Part shown: in pieces, positions 34,998-48,783 of the stretch
How positions within the stretch are numbered: position 1 is the stretch's first letter
Layout of the letters: every line of letters starts with the position of its first letter
NCBI RefSeq assembly: GCF_004211955.1
Contig: NZ_RHJI01000017.1
Coordinates: forward strand, 186,001 to 250,000
Length of the DNA stretch: 64,000 nucleotides
DNA from: Escherichia sp. E1V33
Lineage (GTDB): Bacteria; Pseudomonadota; Gammaproteobacteria; Enterobacterales; Enterobacteriaceae
Reading direction: 5' to 3'
Position numbers and translations under genes: made by a program
The notes under the pieces: model-generated
Told to the model about the DNA's origin: nothing
Seen by the model: only the letters and a program-made list of their open reading frames with translations
Database searches by the model: none

Positions 34998-35049
34998 AAA
35001 AAAGCCGGATGTCCAACTTTTGGGGTGCAGTCCATCATCCGGCTTTTTT
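34998..35049. terminator. Bidirectional terminator of plsB and ubiA
   Basis: AAAAAGCCGGATG (ending 35011) pairs with CATCCGGCTTTTT (from 35036). The A-run and T-run on either side serve both converging genes; the 24-base loop is long. Confidence 0.75.
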
Positions 35050-35055
35050 ACATCA

Positions 35056-35928
35056 TCAGAAATGCCAGTAACTCATTGCCAGCCCTAAAAACAGTACCAG
35101 ACCAACATAGTTATTATTCATAAATGCTTTAAAGCAGGCTTCGCGCTCGCGGTTGGCAATCAGTTTTTGTTGATATACAAACAGCGCGCCCGCTACCAGA
35201 ATTGACCAGTAATATCCCCAGCCTAAGCCATTTAACTCGCCGACAATCGCCATCAGTACCAGCACACCAATCTGCAAAATACCGATAATCAACTTATCGT
35301 ATTGGCCGAACAAGATAGCGGTGGACTTAATGCCAATCTTCACGTCATCGTCACGGTCGACCATCGCATATTGCGTGTCGTAGGCCACCGCCCACAGAAT
35401 ATTGGCAAGGAACATCAGCCAGCAGCTTAACGGCACCGATTCACTCACAGCGGCAAAAGCCATTGGAATCGACCAGCCAAACGCCGCCCCCAGTACCACT
35501 TGCGGTAAATGGGTATACCGCTTCATAAAGGGGTACACCCACGCCAGCACCAGTCCGGCAATCGACAACAGAATGGTCATCGTGTTCAGCGTCAATACCA
35601 GTAAGAACGAAATCAGCACCAGCACCACAAATAGCGTTCGCGCCTCTTTCTCCGTAACCGCACCGCTGGGAAGCGGTCGGTTTGCTGTGCGCTTCACATG
35701 ACCATCAAATTTACGGTCAGCGTAGTCATTCACCACGCACCCGGCGGCGCGCATTAGCCAGACGCCAGCGACGAACACCGCCAGAATCCATAGTTGGGGA
35801 ACACCCGGCGTTGCCACCCACAGCGCCCACAACGTTGGCCAGAGCAGCAGTAACGCGCCTATTGGCTTATCCGTACGCATTAAGCGATGAAACGCCAGCA
35901 GCTTATTCTGCGTCAGACTCCACTCCAT
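35056..35928 (-). CDS. ubiA: UbiA, 4-hydroxybenzoate polyprenyltransferase
   Basis: UbiA is the inner-membrane enzyme that attaches the octaprenyl chain to 4-hydroxybenzoate in ubiquinone synthesis. The 290 residues form several helices and carry the two aspartate-rich motifs: [15 protein letters not shown] (about residue 68) and [12 protein letters not shown] (about 188). It follows ubiC by 12 bp, so the enzyme making 4-hydroxybenzoate and the one using it are co-transcribed. Confidence 0.97.
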   Translation of the reverse strand: MEWSLTQNKLLAFHRLMRTDKPIGALLLLWPTLWALWVATPGVPQLWILAVFVAGVWLMRAAGCVVNDYADRKFDGHVKRTANRPLPSGAVTEKEARTLFVVLVLISFLLVLTLNTMTILLSIAGLVLAWVYPFMKRYTHLPQVVLGAAFGWSIPMAFAAVSESVPLSCWLMFLANILWAVAYDTQYAMVDRDDDVKIGIKSTAILFGQYDKLIIGILQIGVLVLMAIVGELNGLGWGYYWSILVAGALFVYQQKLIANREREACFKAFMNNNYVGLVLFLGLAMSYWHF

Positions 35929-35940
35929 ATTTTTTTCCTC

Positions 35941-36438
35941 TTAGTACAACGGTGACGCCGGTAAAAACAGTTCAGTCAGCAACAGCGGCTTACCGCTTAA
36001 TCGCAGGCGGGAACGGCGCCCCCAAAGTCCGGCATCACGGCCTATCTCAATAAAGTCCCGGGTTAATGTCGATGATGTAAACAGATAACGTCCTAATGGC
36101 GTTTTACCCAACTTTTGTAACGCCAGCTCGGGGCCACTTAATGTTGATACAGGGACGACGGTACGCCCGGCAAGCCAGGGTTCCCCATCAGCACATAGCA
36201 AAATTTCACGTAACCAGTAACGGGATTCTTTCGGCAGCAGCGGTAATTCTTCGGGGATTTCATTCTGTTCGACAAACCCTTCGCGGATCATCGTCACGCT
36301 CACCGTTTTTCCCTGCTGTTCAAAACGTTTAGTCATGGAATCTTCCAGCAACAACCAGTCGAGCAGTTGCGGTTCCAGTGCAGGGATCTCTGCAAAATAG
36401 CGCAGCGCACGCAGTTGCGTTAACGCGGGGTGTGACAT
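35941..36438 (-). CDS. ubiC: UbiC, chorismate pyruvate-lyase
   Basis: UbiC removes pyruvate from chorismate to give 4-hydroxybenzoate, the first committed step of ubiquinone synthesis. The 165-residue protein (start MSHPALTQL at 36438, after GGAGA) holds the active-site arginine region VTMIREGF (about residue 76) and the C-terminal glutamate region LLTELFLP. A few N-terminal residues differ from recalled K-12 ([11 protein letters not shown]). It is the first gene of ubiCA. Confidence 0.95.
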   Translation of the reverse strand: MSHPALTQLRALRYFAEIPALEPQLLDWLLLEDSMTKRFEQQGKTVSVTMIREGFVEQNEIPEELPLLPKESRYWLREILLCADGEPWLAGRTVVPVSTLSGPELALQKLGKTPLGRYLFTSSTLTRDFIEIGRDAGLWGRRSRLRLSGKPLLLTELFLPASPLY

Positions 36439-36616
36439 GCCGAACTCTCCGTTACATAACGTAAAGGCATTGTATCGCAGAAAAGCGATAACGGGAGATG
36501 TAAAGCATATTAAGTGATCTAATGCGCAACAAAAAAGCAACAATTACATGAGGAGAGAAAAAAAGGTGCGCCCGGAGACGCACCAGTTGTTGCAAAATCA
36601 GCACTGTGGGGCGTAA

Positions 36617-37537
36617 TTACCCCTTGCCTTTTACACTGCTGATAAAGGTGGAACGGGCAGATGTCGATCCCAGGCGTTCAGCTTCATCAAGCAGTTTTAA
36701 CGCCTTATCAACATCACCTTTCGCGACAGCGTTTTTGATCGCGGTATTAAAATAACTTTCCGTGTCGTTGAGCATCGGTTCGCTTTTCTTCACCGGTGCC
36801 GGAGCGGGTGCAGCCACGGCAGGTGCCGTCGTGTTACCTACCGTAACCGGAGCTGGAGCGGATGAACCAAATAGTGGTCCTACCAACACGCTGGAGCTGG
36901 AGTTGGTTTTTACTTTCAGTTTCAGTAAGCCATCTGTGGTATGACGAGCAACCGGGTCTGGAATATCCGGGATCGAGTTACCAACACCTTTGGCATAGGC
37001 TTTAGCCGGGTCGAGCAGTTGCGTCGTCTGCTGGAGATCTTTTTCCGTGGTAAAGACCAGAACATACAGTTTCTGCTGCCCCAACGCTGGCGTAAGGCGC
37101 ATCACCCCTTCCAGACGATCTGCGCTCATGACGCCGGGTTCCTGGTAGGTGAAATAACTGCTGGGGAAGAAAGCTGATGAAGCCATGTTCTGATCAAGAA
37201 TCAGCACGTTCGGCGCAAATACACTGGTTTGTTTGTTCACTTCGCTGGTCAGCGTAAGGGTCAGTTCGCCAATGTTTGCCGGAACGCTGTATGCCGCAAC
37301 CGGGCCGCTGATACCAGGAACGTTCAACTGTTGGCCGCCAGTCGCTAACTGGGTAGTCTGAGTTTTGGATTGATCGACGGGTGTCCAGGTTAATTGTTGT
37401 AGTGCGGCGGATGGAATAGCTGGTGCGTCACTGGTGTTTTGCGGTACGTAGTTGACGTCGGCGAGGCTGATTCCAGGCGCGCTCGCCAGCAACCCTGCTG
37501 ATAAACAGAGGGCGATGAGACTTTTATTCATTTTCAT
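36617..37537 (-). CDS. malM: MalM, periplasmic protein of the maltose regulon
   Basis: MalM is a periplasmic protein expressed with malK and lamB; its precise role in maltodextrin use is unknown. The 306-residue precursor has a Sec signal (MKMNKSLIALCLSAGLLASA). A central Ala/Pro-rich linker (about residues 225-245, APAVAAPAPAP) leads to a C-terminal tetratricopeptide-like pair of helices (NTAIKNAVAKGDVDKALKLL). I start at ATG 37537, eight bases after GAGG. It is the last gene of malK-lamB-malM, separated from lamB by a REP. Confidence 0.95.
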   Translation of the reverse strand: MKMNKSLIALCLSAGLLASAPGISLADVNYVPQNTSDAPAIPSAALQQLTWTPVDQSKTQTTQLATGGQQLNVPGISGPVAAYSVPANIGELTLTLTSEVNKQTSVFAPNVLILDQNMASSAFFPSSYFTYQEPGVMSADRLEGVMRLTPALGQQKLYVLVFTTEKDLQQTTQLLDPAKAYAKGVGNSIPDIPDPVARHTTDGLLKLKVKTNSSSSVLVGPLFGSSAPAPVTVGNTTAPAVAAPAPAPVKKSEPMLNDTESYFNTAIKNAVAKGDVDKALKLLDEAERLGSTSARSTFISSVKGKG

Positions 37538-37644
37538 TGTTTTCACCTCAAAATCTGGAGTTCAGCGGTAGCCAGGCAATAGCGCGCTAAACCGATAATC
37601 AGAGGGGCTTGCGCCCCTTATAGATAATGACAACGTGTTTTTAT

Positions 37645-37680
37645 GCCGGATGCGGCGTGAACGCCTTATCCGGCCTACGC
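37645..37680. repeat. REP element between lamB and malM
   Basis: GCCGGATGCGGCGTGAACGC followed by CTTATCCGGCCTACGC forms one REP unit, in the lamB-malM intercistronic space, where it may lower malM expression relative to lamB. Confidence 0.88.
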
Positions 37681-37687
37681 TTTGTTA

Positions 37688-39058
<1,371 letters not shown>

Positions 39059-39099
39059 TCACATCACCTTTCACAGGTTTTGTGTCTTTTGTAGGGTGC

Positions 39100-40215
39100 T
39101 TAAACGCCCGGCTCCTGATGCAGTCGACGACACGCAGTGCCATCTTCACGGAACAGATGGCAACGCTCTGGCGGCAGGCCGATAGCGAATGTGGCACCTT
39201 CTTCTACCAACACCACGTCAGACTGGCGGTACACCAGGTTTTGACGAATGGAAGGGATCTGGATATGAATTTGGGTTTCGTTGCCGAGTTGCTCGACGAC
39301 CTGAACTTCACCTTCAAGGATGACGTCGGCAATATCACTTGGCAGTAGATGTTCCGGGCGAATGCCCAGTGACATGTTGGCTCCGACCTGGACGTTGTGA
39401 CTTTCAACCGGAAGCCAGACTTGCTGGAGATTTGGCATCGGCAGCTCAACCTGGACTTGATCGATTGCAACGGCAGTCACTTTTACCGGCAGGAAGTTCA
39501 TTTTCGGCGAACCAATAAAACCTGCGACAAAGCGGTCTGCCGGATAGTGATACAGTTCAAGGGGTTTCCCGACCTGCGCCACGCGCCCGGCATCCAGCAC
39601 CACGATTTTGTCGGCCAGCGTCATCGCTTCGACCTGATCGTGGGTGACGTAGATCATCGTGCGGCCCAGACGTTTATGCAGGCGGGAGATTTCGATACGC
39701 ATCTGCACACGCAGCGCAGCATCAAGGTTAGATAGCGGTTCATCGAGTAAAAACACGCTTGGCTCGGCCACCAGCGTTCGACCAATCGCCACTCGCTGAC
39801 GCTGCCCGCCGGAGAGTGCCTTCGGTTTGCGGTCCAGCAAGTGCGCCAGTTGCAGTACTTCCGCCACCTGGTTAACGCGCTGGTTGATCACCTCTTTCTT
39901 CGCGCCCGCCAGTTTCAGGCCAAAGGACATGTTTTCTGCCACAGACAGATGGGGATAGAGCGCATAGGACTGGAACACCATCCCAACGCCGCGTTCGGCT
40001 GGCGGGGTGTCGTTCATTCGTTTCTCACCGATGAACAGGTCGCCGCTGGTAATTGTCTCAAGGCCGGCAATCATGCGCAGTAACGTTGATTTACCGCAGC
40101 CAGATGGCCCGACAAACACCACAAATTCGCCTTCGTGGATCTCGAGATTGATATCTTTCGATACCACGACCTCACCCCAGGCTTTCGTTACATTTTGCAG
40201 CTGTACGCTCGCCAT
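39100..40215 (-). CDS. malK: MalK, ATPase of the maltose ABC transporter
   Basis: MalK is the cytoplasmic ATPase dimer that drives MalFGK2 maltodextrin import; its C-terminal domain also binds MalT and unphosphorylated EIIA-Glc. The 371-residue protein has Walker [10 protein letters not shown] (36-44), the signature [13 protein letters not shown] (about 135), Walker [13 protein letters not shown] and the switch histidine in YVTHDQ. Residues from about 240 form the regulatory domain. It is the first gene of the leftward operon from the divergent mal control region. Confidence 0.98.
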   Translation of the reverse strand: MASVQLQNVTKAWGEVVVSKDINLEIHEGEFVVFVGPSGCGKSTLLRMIAGLETITSGDLFIGEKRMNDTPPAERGVGMVFQSYALYPHLSVAENMSFGLKLAGAKKEVINQRVNQVAEVLQLAHLLDRKPKALSGGQRQRVAIGRTLVAEPSVFLLDEPLSNLDAALRVQMRIEISRLHKRLGRTMIYVTHDQVEAMTLADKIVVLDAGRVAQVGKPLELYHYPADRFVAGFIGSPKMNFLPVKVTAVAIDQVQVELPMPNLQQVWLPVESHNVQVGANMSLGIRPEHLLPSDIADVILEGEVQVVEQLGNETQIHIQIPSIRQNLVYRQSDVVLVEEGATFAIGLPPERCHLFREDGTACRRLHQEPGV

Positions 40216-41770
<1,555 letters not shown>

Positions 41771-41780
41771 TGCCTGAAAT

Positions 41781-42366
41781 GCCGGATGCGGCGTAAACGC
41801 CTTGTCCGGCCTACGAAACCGAAACGTATGCAGGCCCGATAAGACGCGTCAGCGTCGCATCAGGCATTGATTGCCGGATGCGGCGTAAATGCCTTGTCCG
41901 GCCTACGAAACCGAAACGTATGTAGGCCTGATAAGACGCGTCAGCGTCGCATCAGGCATTGATTGCCGGATGCGGCGTGAACGCTTTATCCGGCCTACGA
42001 AACCGAAACGTATGTAGGCCCGATAAGACGCGCCAGCGTCGCATCAGGCATTGATTGCCGGATGCGGCGTAAACGCCTTGTCCGGCCTACGAAACTGAAA
42101 CGTATGTAGGCCCGATAAGACGCGCCAGCGTCGCATCAGGCAGTTGTTGCCGGATGCGGCGTAACGCCTTATCCGGCCTACGAAACCGAAACGTATGTAG
42201 GCCTGATAAGACGCGCCAGCGTCGCATCAGGCAGTTGTTGCCGGATGCGGCATAAACGCCTTATCCGGCCTACGAAACCGAAACGTATGTAGGCCTGATA
42301 AGACGCGCCAGCGTCGCATCAGGCAGTTGTTGCCGGATGCGGCGTGAACGCTTTATCCGTCCTGGA
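41781..42366. repeat. Expanded BIME array of 6.4 tandem units between malE and malF
   Basis: Six complete tandem units start at 41781, 41873, 41965, 42057, 42149 and 42240, with a half unit at 42332. Each unit is 92 bp (one is 91 bp). Each begins GCCGGATGCGGCGTAAACGC, continues to GTCCGGCCTACG, then GAAACCGAAACGTATGTAGG, and ends with an inverted REP (CGATAAGACGCG ... GCGTCGCATCAGGC). That makes 13 REP half-elements in alternating orientation. Units differ by a few bases only: the last three share CAGTTGTT where earlier ones have CATTGATT, indicating stepwise duplication. Confidence 0.97.
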
Positions 42367-42381
42367 ATGAGGAAGAACCCC

Positions 42382-43926
42382 ATGGATGTCATTAAAAAGA
42401 AACATTGGTGGCAAAGCGACGCGCTGAAATGGTCAGTGTTAGGTCTGCTCGGCCTGCTGGTGGGTTACCTTGTTGTTTTAATGTACGCACAAGGGGAATA
42501 CCTGTTCGCCATTACCACGCTGATTTTAAGTTCAGCGGGACTCTATATTTTCGCCAATCGTAAAGCCTACGCCTGGCGCTATGTTTATCCGGGAATGGCC
42601 GGGATGGGGCTATTCGTCCTCTTCCCTCTGGTCTGCACCATCGCCATCGCCTTCACCAACTACAGCAGCACCAACCAGCTTACCTTTGAACGCGCTCAGG
42701 AAGTTCTGTTGGACCGCTCATGGCAGGCAGGTAAAACCTATAACTTTGGTCTTTATCCCGCGGGTGATGAGTGGCAACTGGCGCTCACCGACGGTGAAAC
42801 CGGCAAAAATTATCTCTCAGACGCTTTCAAATTTGGCGACGAGCAAAAACTGCAATTGAAAGAAAGCACCACGCAGCCTGAAGGCGAGCGTGCGAATCTG
42901 CGCGTGATTACCCAGAATCGTCAAGCCCTGAGCAACATTACCGCCATTCTGCCGGATGGTAACAAAGTGATGATGAGCTCCCTGCGCCAGTTCTCCGGCA
43001 CTCAGCCGCTGTACACATTAGGCGATGACGGTACGCTGACCAATAATCAGAGTGGCGTAAAATATCGTCCAAACGACCAGATTGGTTTTTACCAGTCCAT
43101 CACTGCTGACGGCAACTGGGGTGACGAAAAACTCAGTCCGGGCTATACCGTGACTACTGGCTGGAAAAACTTTACCCGCGTCTTCACCGACGAAGGGATC
43201 CAAAAACCGTTCCTCGCAATTTTCGTCTGGACCGTGGTGTTCTCACTTATCACCGTTTTTTTAACGGTGGCGGTCGGCATGGTGCTGGCGTGTCTGGTGC
43301 AGTGGGAAGCGTTGCGCGGCAAAGCTGTCTATCGTGTCCTGCTGATTCTGCCCTACGCGGTGCCATCGTTTATTTCAATTTTGATTTTCAAAGGATTGTT
43401 CAACCAGAGCTTTGGTGAAATCAACATGATGTTGAGCGCGCTGTTTGGCGTGAAGCCCGCCTGGTTCAGCGATCCGACCACTGCACGGACGATGCTGATT
43501 ATCGTCAACACCTGGTTGGGTTATCCGTACATGATGATCCTCTGCATGGGCTTGTTGAAAGCGATTCCGGACGATCTGTATGAAGCCTCCGCAATGGATG
43601 GCGCAGGTCCGTTCCAGAACTTCTTTAAGATTACGCTACCGCTGCTGATTAAGCCGCTCACACCGCTAATGATCGCCAGCTTCGCCTTTAACTTTAACAA
43701 CTTCGTGCTGATTCAACTGTTGACCAACGGCGGCCCGGATCGTCTTGGCACCACCACGCCAGCCGGTTATACCGACCTGCTCGTTAACTACACCTACCGT
43801 ATCGCCTTTGAAGGCGGCGGTGGTCAGGACTTCGGTCTGGCGGCGGCGATTGCCACGCTGATCTTCCTGCTGGTGGGTGCGCTGGCGATAGTGAACCTGA
43901 AAGCCACGCGAATGAAGTTTGATTAA
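42382..43926 (+). CDS. malF: MalF, maltose transporter membrane subunit
   Basis: MalF is one of the two membrane subunits of MalFGK2. The 514-residue protein has eight membrane helices and the large periplasmic P2 loop (about residues 93-275) that contacts MalE. The cytoplasmic EAA coupling motif reads [22 protein letters not shown], which docks on MalK. ATG 42382 ([13 protein letters not shown]) is set by GAGGAA; the frame upstream of it is REP DNA. The start lies only 15 bp after the last REP half unit. Confidence 0.97.
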   Translation: MDVIKKKHWWQSDALKWSVLGLLGLLVGYLVVLMYAQGEYLFAITTLILSSAGLYIFANRKAYAWRYVYPGMAGMGLFVLFPLVCTIAIAFTNYSSTNQLTFERAQEVLLDRSWQAGKTYNFGLYPAGDEWQLALTDGETGKNYLSDAFKFGDEQKLQLKESTTQPEGERANLRVITQNRQALSNITAILPDGNKVMMSSLRQFSGTQPLYTLGDDGTLTNNQSGVKYRPNDQIGFYQSITADGNWGDEKLSPGYTVTTGWKNFTRVFTDEGIQKPFLAIFVWTVVFSLITVFLTVAVGMVLACLVQWEALRGKAVYRVLLILPYAVPSFISILIFKGLFNQSFGEINMMLSALFGVKPAWFSDPTTARTMLIIVNTWLGYPYMMILCMGLLKAIPDDLYEASAMDGAGPFQNFFKITLPLLIKPLTPLMIASFAFNFNNFVLIQLLTNGGPDRLGTTTPAGYTDLLVNYTYRIAFEGGGGQDFGLAAAIATLIFLLVGALAIVNLKATRMKFD

Positions 43927-43940
43927 GGGAGATAACAAAA

Positions 43941-44831
43941 ATGGCAATGGTCCAACCGAAATCGCAAAAAGCACGTTTGTTTATTACTCACCTGCTACTG
44001 CTACTTTTTATCGCGGCAATTATGTTCCCGCTGCTGATGGTCGTCGCCATCTCGCTACGCCAGGGGAACTTCGCGACTGGCAGCCTGATCCCGGAGCAAA
44101 TCTCGTGGGATCACTGGAAACTGGCGTTAGGTTTTAGCGTTGAACAGGCTGATGGTCGCATCACGCCACCGCCGTTCCCGGTACTGCTGTGGCTGTGGAA
44201 CTCAGTGAAGGTCGCAGGTATTTCCGCAATTGGCATTGTGGCGCTCTCCACCACCTGCGCCTACGCCTTCGCACGTATGCGTTTCCCTGGCAAAGCGACG
44301 CTGCTAAAAGGGATGTTGATTTTCCAGATGTTCCCGGCAGTACTTTCGCTGGTGGCGTTGTATGCGTTGTTTGATCGCCTGGGCGAGTACATTCCATTCA
44401 TCGGCCTGAATACCCACGGTGGCGTTATCTTCGCGTACCTGGGAGGGATTGCGCTGCACGTCTGGACCATCAAAGGCTATTTCGAAACTATCGACAGCTC
44501 GCTGGAAGAAGCAGCGGCGCTGGATGGCGCGACACCGTGGCAGGCTTTCCGCCTCGTCCTGTTACCGTTGTCAGTACCGATTCTGGCGGTGGTGTTCATC
44601 CTGTCGTTTATCGCTGCCATTACTGAAGTTCCGGTCGCGTCGCTGTTACTGCGTGACGTAAATAGCTACACCCTGGCCGTGGGGATGCAGCAATACCTTA
44701 ACCCACAAAACTACCTGTGGGGCGACTTTGCTGCCGCTGCCGTGATGTCTGCATTACCGATCACCATCGTCTTCTTGCTGGCTCAACGCTGGCTGGTCAA
44801 CGGCCTGACGGCAGGTGGTGTGAAAGGTTAA
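43941..44831 (+). CDS. malG: MalG, maltose transporter membrane subunit
   Basis: MalG is the second membrane subunit of the maltose importer; its C terminus reaches into the MalE sugar site. The 296-residue protein has six membrane helices and the EAA motif [22 protein letters not shown] for MalK contact. It follows malF by 14 bp. The gene is followed directly by a terminator and then psiE on the other strand; xylE, next in K-12 as I recall it, is absent. Confidence 0.97.
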
Positions 44832-44901
44832 AGATGTTGTTCTGCCAATGTTATGCCTCTACACCCTCAACTTACGTTATCCCAACTTGTGACTGTTATT
44901 C

Positions 44902-44925
44902 GGCGCTCTTCGGAGCGCCTTTTTT
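44902..44925 (+). terminator. Terminator after malG
   Basis: GGCGCTC pairs with GAGCGCC around a TTCG tetraloop, followed by six Ts. It overlaps the last bases of the converging psiE. Confidence 0.92.
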
Positions 44926-45334
44926 ACTCCCGCTTCAGCCGTTTCGAATTACACAGCCACAGGGTGATCACCAGTAACAGGATCGCCGCAGAGTAGATCA
45001 ACACATCCAATGGTGATTTATGATCGACGATGATCAAGCGCACAATGGCGGTGATCCCGATATAGACAAAATAACGTAGCGGGAAGTGAAAACCGGACTG
45101 AAAGTACTTCACTATCAGCGCGATAAATTCGAAATAGAGAAAATAAACCACCAGTCCTTCCACCAGCTCATATTTGCTGGTCTGTTCTGGCGCGAACAGC
45201 ACATCAGCCAGATGCACCGTTTCTTTGCCGAGGAAGACAACCAAAATCAGGCCGAGACACAGCAGGCCAAGATTGAGAACGGTCTGCAAAATGGTGGAGA
45301 TAAACTCCACGCGCGGACGAGAGAGTGACGTCAT
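44924..45334 (-). CDS. psiE: PsiE, phosphate-starvation-inducible membrane protein
   Basis: PsiE is an inner-membrane protein induced by phosphate starvation through PhoB and influenced by CRP; its function is unknown. The 136-residue protein has four hydrophobic segments (about residues 13-35, 55-75, 83-100 and 108-128) and a basic C terminus (NSKRLKRE). ATG 45334 ([11 protein letters not shown]) follows GGAGGT; longer frames run through a REP element. It converges on malG. Confidence 0.93.
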
Positions 45335-45450
45335 AGCAGTACCTCCTTCACAGTGGCGAGCTTCCTGTATAACGTAAAAATGTGACGGAGATCTATATTT
45401 TTTGTGTATGTTTTGTTCAACCTGGATTAAATGGGCATCTCCCATCCAAC

Positions 45451-45524
45451 GCCGGATGCGGCGTGAACGCCTTATCCGTCCTACCCGTAGACCGGATAAG
45501 CCGCGTCTGACGGCGCATCCGGCA
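45451..45524. repeat. REP pair between psiE and yjbT
   Basis: GCCGGATGCGGCGTGAACGC with CTTATCCGTCCTAC, then ACCGGATAAGCCGCG with GGCGCATCCGGC, form a BIME in the psiE/yjbT spacer (45335-45624). Confidence 0.88.
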
Positions 45525-45624
45525 AGACAAACCGCACCATAGCCGGTACTGCAAAAATCACCCATTCAGGTGATTCCCAGCCTCCAGCAATGCGCGAAAA
45601 ATCGACAATGTTCCTCTGGAACAA

Positions 45625-45903
45625 ATGACACGTAACCTGATAAAGGTGGTAAAAATGAAGCCTTATTTTGCTGCTTTGATGTTATCAGTCTCTGTTCTTC
45701 CTGCTTATGCTGGTCCGCTCGGTACTGCTGATAAAGCCGACCTTTCGCAAAGCAATGTCTCCAGCCCAATGATGGCCCAGTCGCTCAGGCAACCAGACCT
45801 GCAACCGATATCGACGGACAGGAAGACAGAATGTTTTCGCCTTTACACACCAGATCGCAAACCGGGGGTGAACTGCGTTCCTGATGGCTCGACAGGCCAT
45901 TAA
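45625..45903 (+). CDS. yjbT: YjbT, small secreted protein of unknown function
   Basis: This is a 92-residue protein of unknown function. Residues 11-29 (MKPYFAALMLSVSVLPAYA) form a clear Sec signal with an AYA cleavage site, so the mature protein should be periplasmic. The mature part is polar and holds two cysteines (KTECFRLY and GVNCVPDG) that could form a disulfide. An internal ATG at 45655, with AAGGTGG before it, is an alternative start that leaves a shorter, more typical signal. It converges on yjbH with a shared hairpin. Confidence 0.75.
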   Translation: MTRNLIKVVKMKPYFAALMLSVSVLPAYAGPLGTADKADLSQSNVSSPMMAQSLRQPDLQPISTDRKTECFRLYTPDRKPGVNCVPDGSTGH

Positions 45904-45907
45904 GAAT

Positions 45908-45942
45908 GAAGGTGCCAGTGAGTGCGAAAACTGGCACCTTTC
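45908..45942. terminator. Terminator between yjbT and yjbH
   Basis: GGTGCCAGT (45911-45919) pairs with ACTGGCACC (45930-45938) around a 10-base loop, with TTTCCC on the plus side and TTCATTC on the minus side. It probably serves both genes. Confidence 0.75.
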
Positions 45943-45949
45943 CCATGAC

Positions 45950-48046
45950 TTAGCGGAAATTGACGCTACGGTCGCTGGTCATGTCATACAACTGGAACTT
46001 ACGCCCAAGTTGCTGCCCACCGTCACGCGTCAGCGGCGTCCAGCCAATCGCCGCACGGCTGCGTGTCGGGCCAGACGAGAAGAGATCCAACGGTACAGAG
46101 ACATACACGCCTTTGGTGAAGTCCCCTTCACCGTACTCCTCTTTCGAAACATTAGTGATCGTGGCATAGCCCCCCACCACCACGCCGCTGTCAAAGCGTT
46201 TGGCGATCTCCAGCGTGCCGCCTTTATCCCCTGCCAGATACTGCCCGACGCTGGCTTTCACTAACACATCCTGAGCGAAAGATGGCGTCCAGTACGCGGT
46301 CAGATGTCCGGTTTTCACGCTGTAATCGGTGAATTTCATCATATCTTTCGCGCTACGCCAGTCGCGCTGTTTAACGTAGTTGGCATCCAGACCAAACGCC
46401 CAGTTGCTGTCCAGCGGGCGATACAACACTTCTGCCCCCGCACCGCCAAACATGGTTTCGAGATAACCTCCGTAGACCTGACCGTAGAAGCCGTTGCCCA
46501 GATGCTGGAAGTAGTTGGCTTGCAGGTTATTCACATAGACATCGTTCTGCACATACTCGCGCACATGGGTACGAACACGCGGTAAGTGCGAGTCCTGCGG
46601 CGGATTGGTGTAGTTAAACTTGTCGTAATTGTTGGCAAGGTTAGCAAACAGGCTACCGGTGGTCAGCAGATGGTCCGTCAGCCACAAATCTGCCGTTCCC
46701 ATCACGCCCAGCTGATACATGTAAAAGTTTTCCGGGCCACCGACCGACTGGTTCAGCACCGGATCGATATGGAAATCAAAGCGCGATTTGTCGATATACC
46801 AGCCCTGCTCGGTGGACTGCGGAACCACTGGCTCGACGCGTTTTTGCGCCAGCTTCGTTTCGTGGCCCAACGGCTCTCCGGCGAGATGATTTTTCAGGCT
46901 GGCGACATCCGTTTCCGTCGTCACCTGCGGCATGTTAAGGCGATTTTCCGTAACGCGGATCGTCTTGATCCCATCCGGCAGATCGTTCATCACGATCCGA
47001 TTAGCACGGATGATCCCTTCGCGCGAATCACGATATTTCACCTGCTCGCCGGTAACATACAGCGTATCGCCTTTCGCCTGGATCTGCGGATCGGCAAGTC
47101 CGGCATTGTATTTCAACAGCGTTAACTGATTCGCCACCACCGAATGCTGCAAAATGGCATCCTGCGGCTGCGGTTGATATTGCGGGCGGGCGTTATCGTT
47201 GTACGAAGGACGTAGATCGTTAAAGTTGGTGCGCAGCGTGACGCCAAACATAAAGGTGTTGCCACGTTCATAGCTAAGGTTAACGTCGGCCCAATCGGTA
47301 ACGCGATAAATCGCCCCGACGTTAAACTTACTTTTTTGCTCCAGCTTCCCGGCAAAATCCTGCTGATAATTATTGCCTTCATACTCCAGTTTCAGGCGCA
47401 GTGGTTGCCAGGGCGTCTGGTATTCCACGCCGCCAAACAGTGAGGCAGGACCGTGGAACATCTGGCTACCGTCGATAGATCCGGCCTGTTTGTAGCTGTT
47501 ATCGCGATAGCAATATTTATCACTGGCTGAACAGAGCGGATTTTTCACGTTACCGCTGGTGCCCAGATATCCCCAGCCCAGACCGAGCGTAAAATCGAAC
47601 GGCCCCCAGGCTTTGCTGGCGACAAGGTATTCCGCATCAAACAGCCCCGTGCCACCGATATCCCGCGCGCCAACCGCCACTTGCGGCAGCCAATAACTCT
47701 CTTCCCACAAACGCAGTTTGAGATCGAAGGCTTTATCTTTATACGTTTGATCGCCAGAGAACGCTTCGACGCTGCTGTACTGCCGGGTGCGCACGTCGGT
47801 GTAGCGCAGCGTTGTTTCCAGCCACGGGAAGAGTTGCACTGAAGCTGAGTAATAACGGTACTGATCGTTATCGCGATAGTTGAGGCTAAGCTCCCCTTCC
47901 CGCGCCATGCGAGCGGTGGGCGTTTGTAATAATCCTACGCCACCGAAATCCGACTGCGACGGACCAATGGGCGCAGGATATGTTTCGCCGTAGCAAGCTG
48001 TGCTAATGCCCAGCGCCAGTAAGCTAAGCAGATGTCTTTTTTTCAT
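45950..48046 (-). CDS. yjbH: YjbH, outer-membrane exopolysaccharide export component
   Basis: YjbH is a large beta-barrel-rich outer-membrane protein (WbfB/YjbH family) of the yjbEFGH operon, which directs an extracellular polysaccharide of unknown structure. The 698-residue protein starts with a signal peptide ([20 protein letters not shown]). Many alternating aromatic/polar strands follow, typical of a porin-like barrel, including [20 protein letters not shown] near residue 34. Its start overlaps the yjbG stop by one base. Paralogous operons encode GfcB-E-like proteins. Confidence 0.92.
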   Translation of the reverse strand: MKKRHLLSLLALGISTACYGETYPAPIGPSQSDFGGVGLLQTPTARMAREGELSLNYRDNDQYRYYSASVQLFPWLETTLRYTDVRTRQYSSVEAFSGDQTYKDKAFDLKLRLWEESYWLPQVAVGARDIGGTGLFDAEYLVASKAWGPFDFTLGLGWGYLGTSGNVKNPLCSASDKYCYRDNSYKQAGSIDGSQMFHGPASLFGGVEYQTPWQPLRLKLEYEGNNYQQDFAGKLEQKSKFNVGAIYRVTDWADVNLSYERGNTFMFGVTLRTNFNDLRPSYNDNARPQYQPQPQDAILQHSVVANQLTLLKYNAGLADPQIQAKGDTLYVTGEQVKYRDSREGIIRANRIVMNDLPDGIKTIRVTENRLNMPQVTTETDVASLKNHLAGEPLGHETKLAQKRVEPVVPQSTEQGWYIDKSRFDFHIDPVLNQSVGGPENFYMYQLGVMGTADLWLTDHLLTTGSLFANLANNYDKFNYTNPPQDSHLPRVRTHVREYVQNDVYVNNLQANYFQHLGNGFYGQVYGGYLETMFGGAGAEVLYRPLDSNWAFGLDANYVKQRDWRSAKDMMKFTDYSVKTGHLTAYWTPSFAQDVLVKASVGQYLAGDKGGTLEIAKRFDSGVVVGGYATITNVSKEEYGEGDFTKGVYVSVPLDLFSSGPTRSRAAIGWTPLTRDGGQQLGRKFQLYDMTSDRSVNFR

Positions 48047-48783
48047 TATTGGGGTATCCGCTGCGTCAGAGTCTGAAGAATGTCGGCGTTAAGGACATCA
48101 GGCGTCTCACTCCAGACGGAGTCCGCGAGGCCAACATAAATAATGCTGCCGGGCATCGGCTCTACGTGACGCTTGTTCCAGTAAGCCACCGGCGCTTTTT
48201 GCGTGCGTCCGTCCGGGTAAACCACCCACGCGTAGCTGCGATCCGCGCCGCTAAGCAGACGTTGCCCGGAGAGATAGCTCGCCACGTCGCGACCTGGAGT
48301 AAACGGCTGATTGCCAGGACGGCTGATAAGCCCAAACAGCGTGACCGTGGACGGCGGCGGCCCAACCCACAGCGTGTAATTGCCCTGCAACGGCGGGTTA
48401 CCGCGTTCGGCAACGCGCACGATATCGGGATCAAGATTGATTTTTTGCCTACCCGTCACCTTCAACGCCTGAATTTGCTGGCGTAAGGCGTTAATGGCGG
48501 CGGCATCGTCGGCGCTGGAATCCGCAGCCAGTTCTGCAAGCCGTGCCAGTAGCGCCTGTTGCTGACGCAAGGCCGCTGCCGTTGCCAGCTCTTCGCTAAT
48601 CACCGCACCAGGCCACCAGCTGTTTGCCAGCCGAGGTTGGCCTACCAGATCGATTAAATGTTCTGCGCCCGTTAGCGTTTTGGCCTCACCGCTGCCATTG
48701 CTGAACACCTTGACGGTTCCCGCCGCAAATACCGATGACGTCCCCACGCTCAAAAGCAACGCGACAATAGTTGGTTTAATCAT
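48046..48783 (-). CDS. yjbG: YjbG, periplasmic capsule-biosynthesis-like protein (GfcC family)
   Basis: YjbG belongs to the GfcC/YmcB family of periplasmic proteins encoded in group 4 capsule-type operons; GfcC is soluble with beta-grasp-type domains. The 245-residue precursor has signal [21 protein letters not shown] beta-grasp SLBB-like region follows, with [19 protein letters not shown] near residue 142 and the C-terminal [19 protein letters not shown]. It overlaps yjbF by four bases and yjbH by one, so translation is coupled. Confidence 0.9.
   Translation of the reverse strand: MIKPTIVALLLSVGTSSVFAAGTVKVFSNGSGEAKTLTGAEHLIDLVGQPRLANSWWPGAVISEELATAAALRQQQALLARLAELAADSSADDAAAINALRQQIQALKVTGRQKINLDPDIVRVAERGNPPLQGNYTLWVGPPPSTVTLFGLISRPGNQPFTPGRDVASYLSGQRLLSGADRSYAWVVYPDGRTQKAPVAYWNKRHVEPMPGSIIYVGLADSVWSETPDVLNADILQTLTQRIPQ

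Noticed and set aside
41771-42381. A CRISPR array, suggested by regular repeats of about 92 bp between malE and malF
   Set aside because: The whole unit repeats, with no unique spacers, and each unit is two inverted REP palindromes; no cas genes are nearby.
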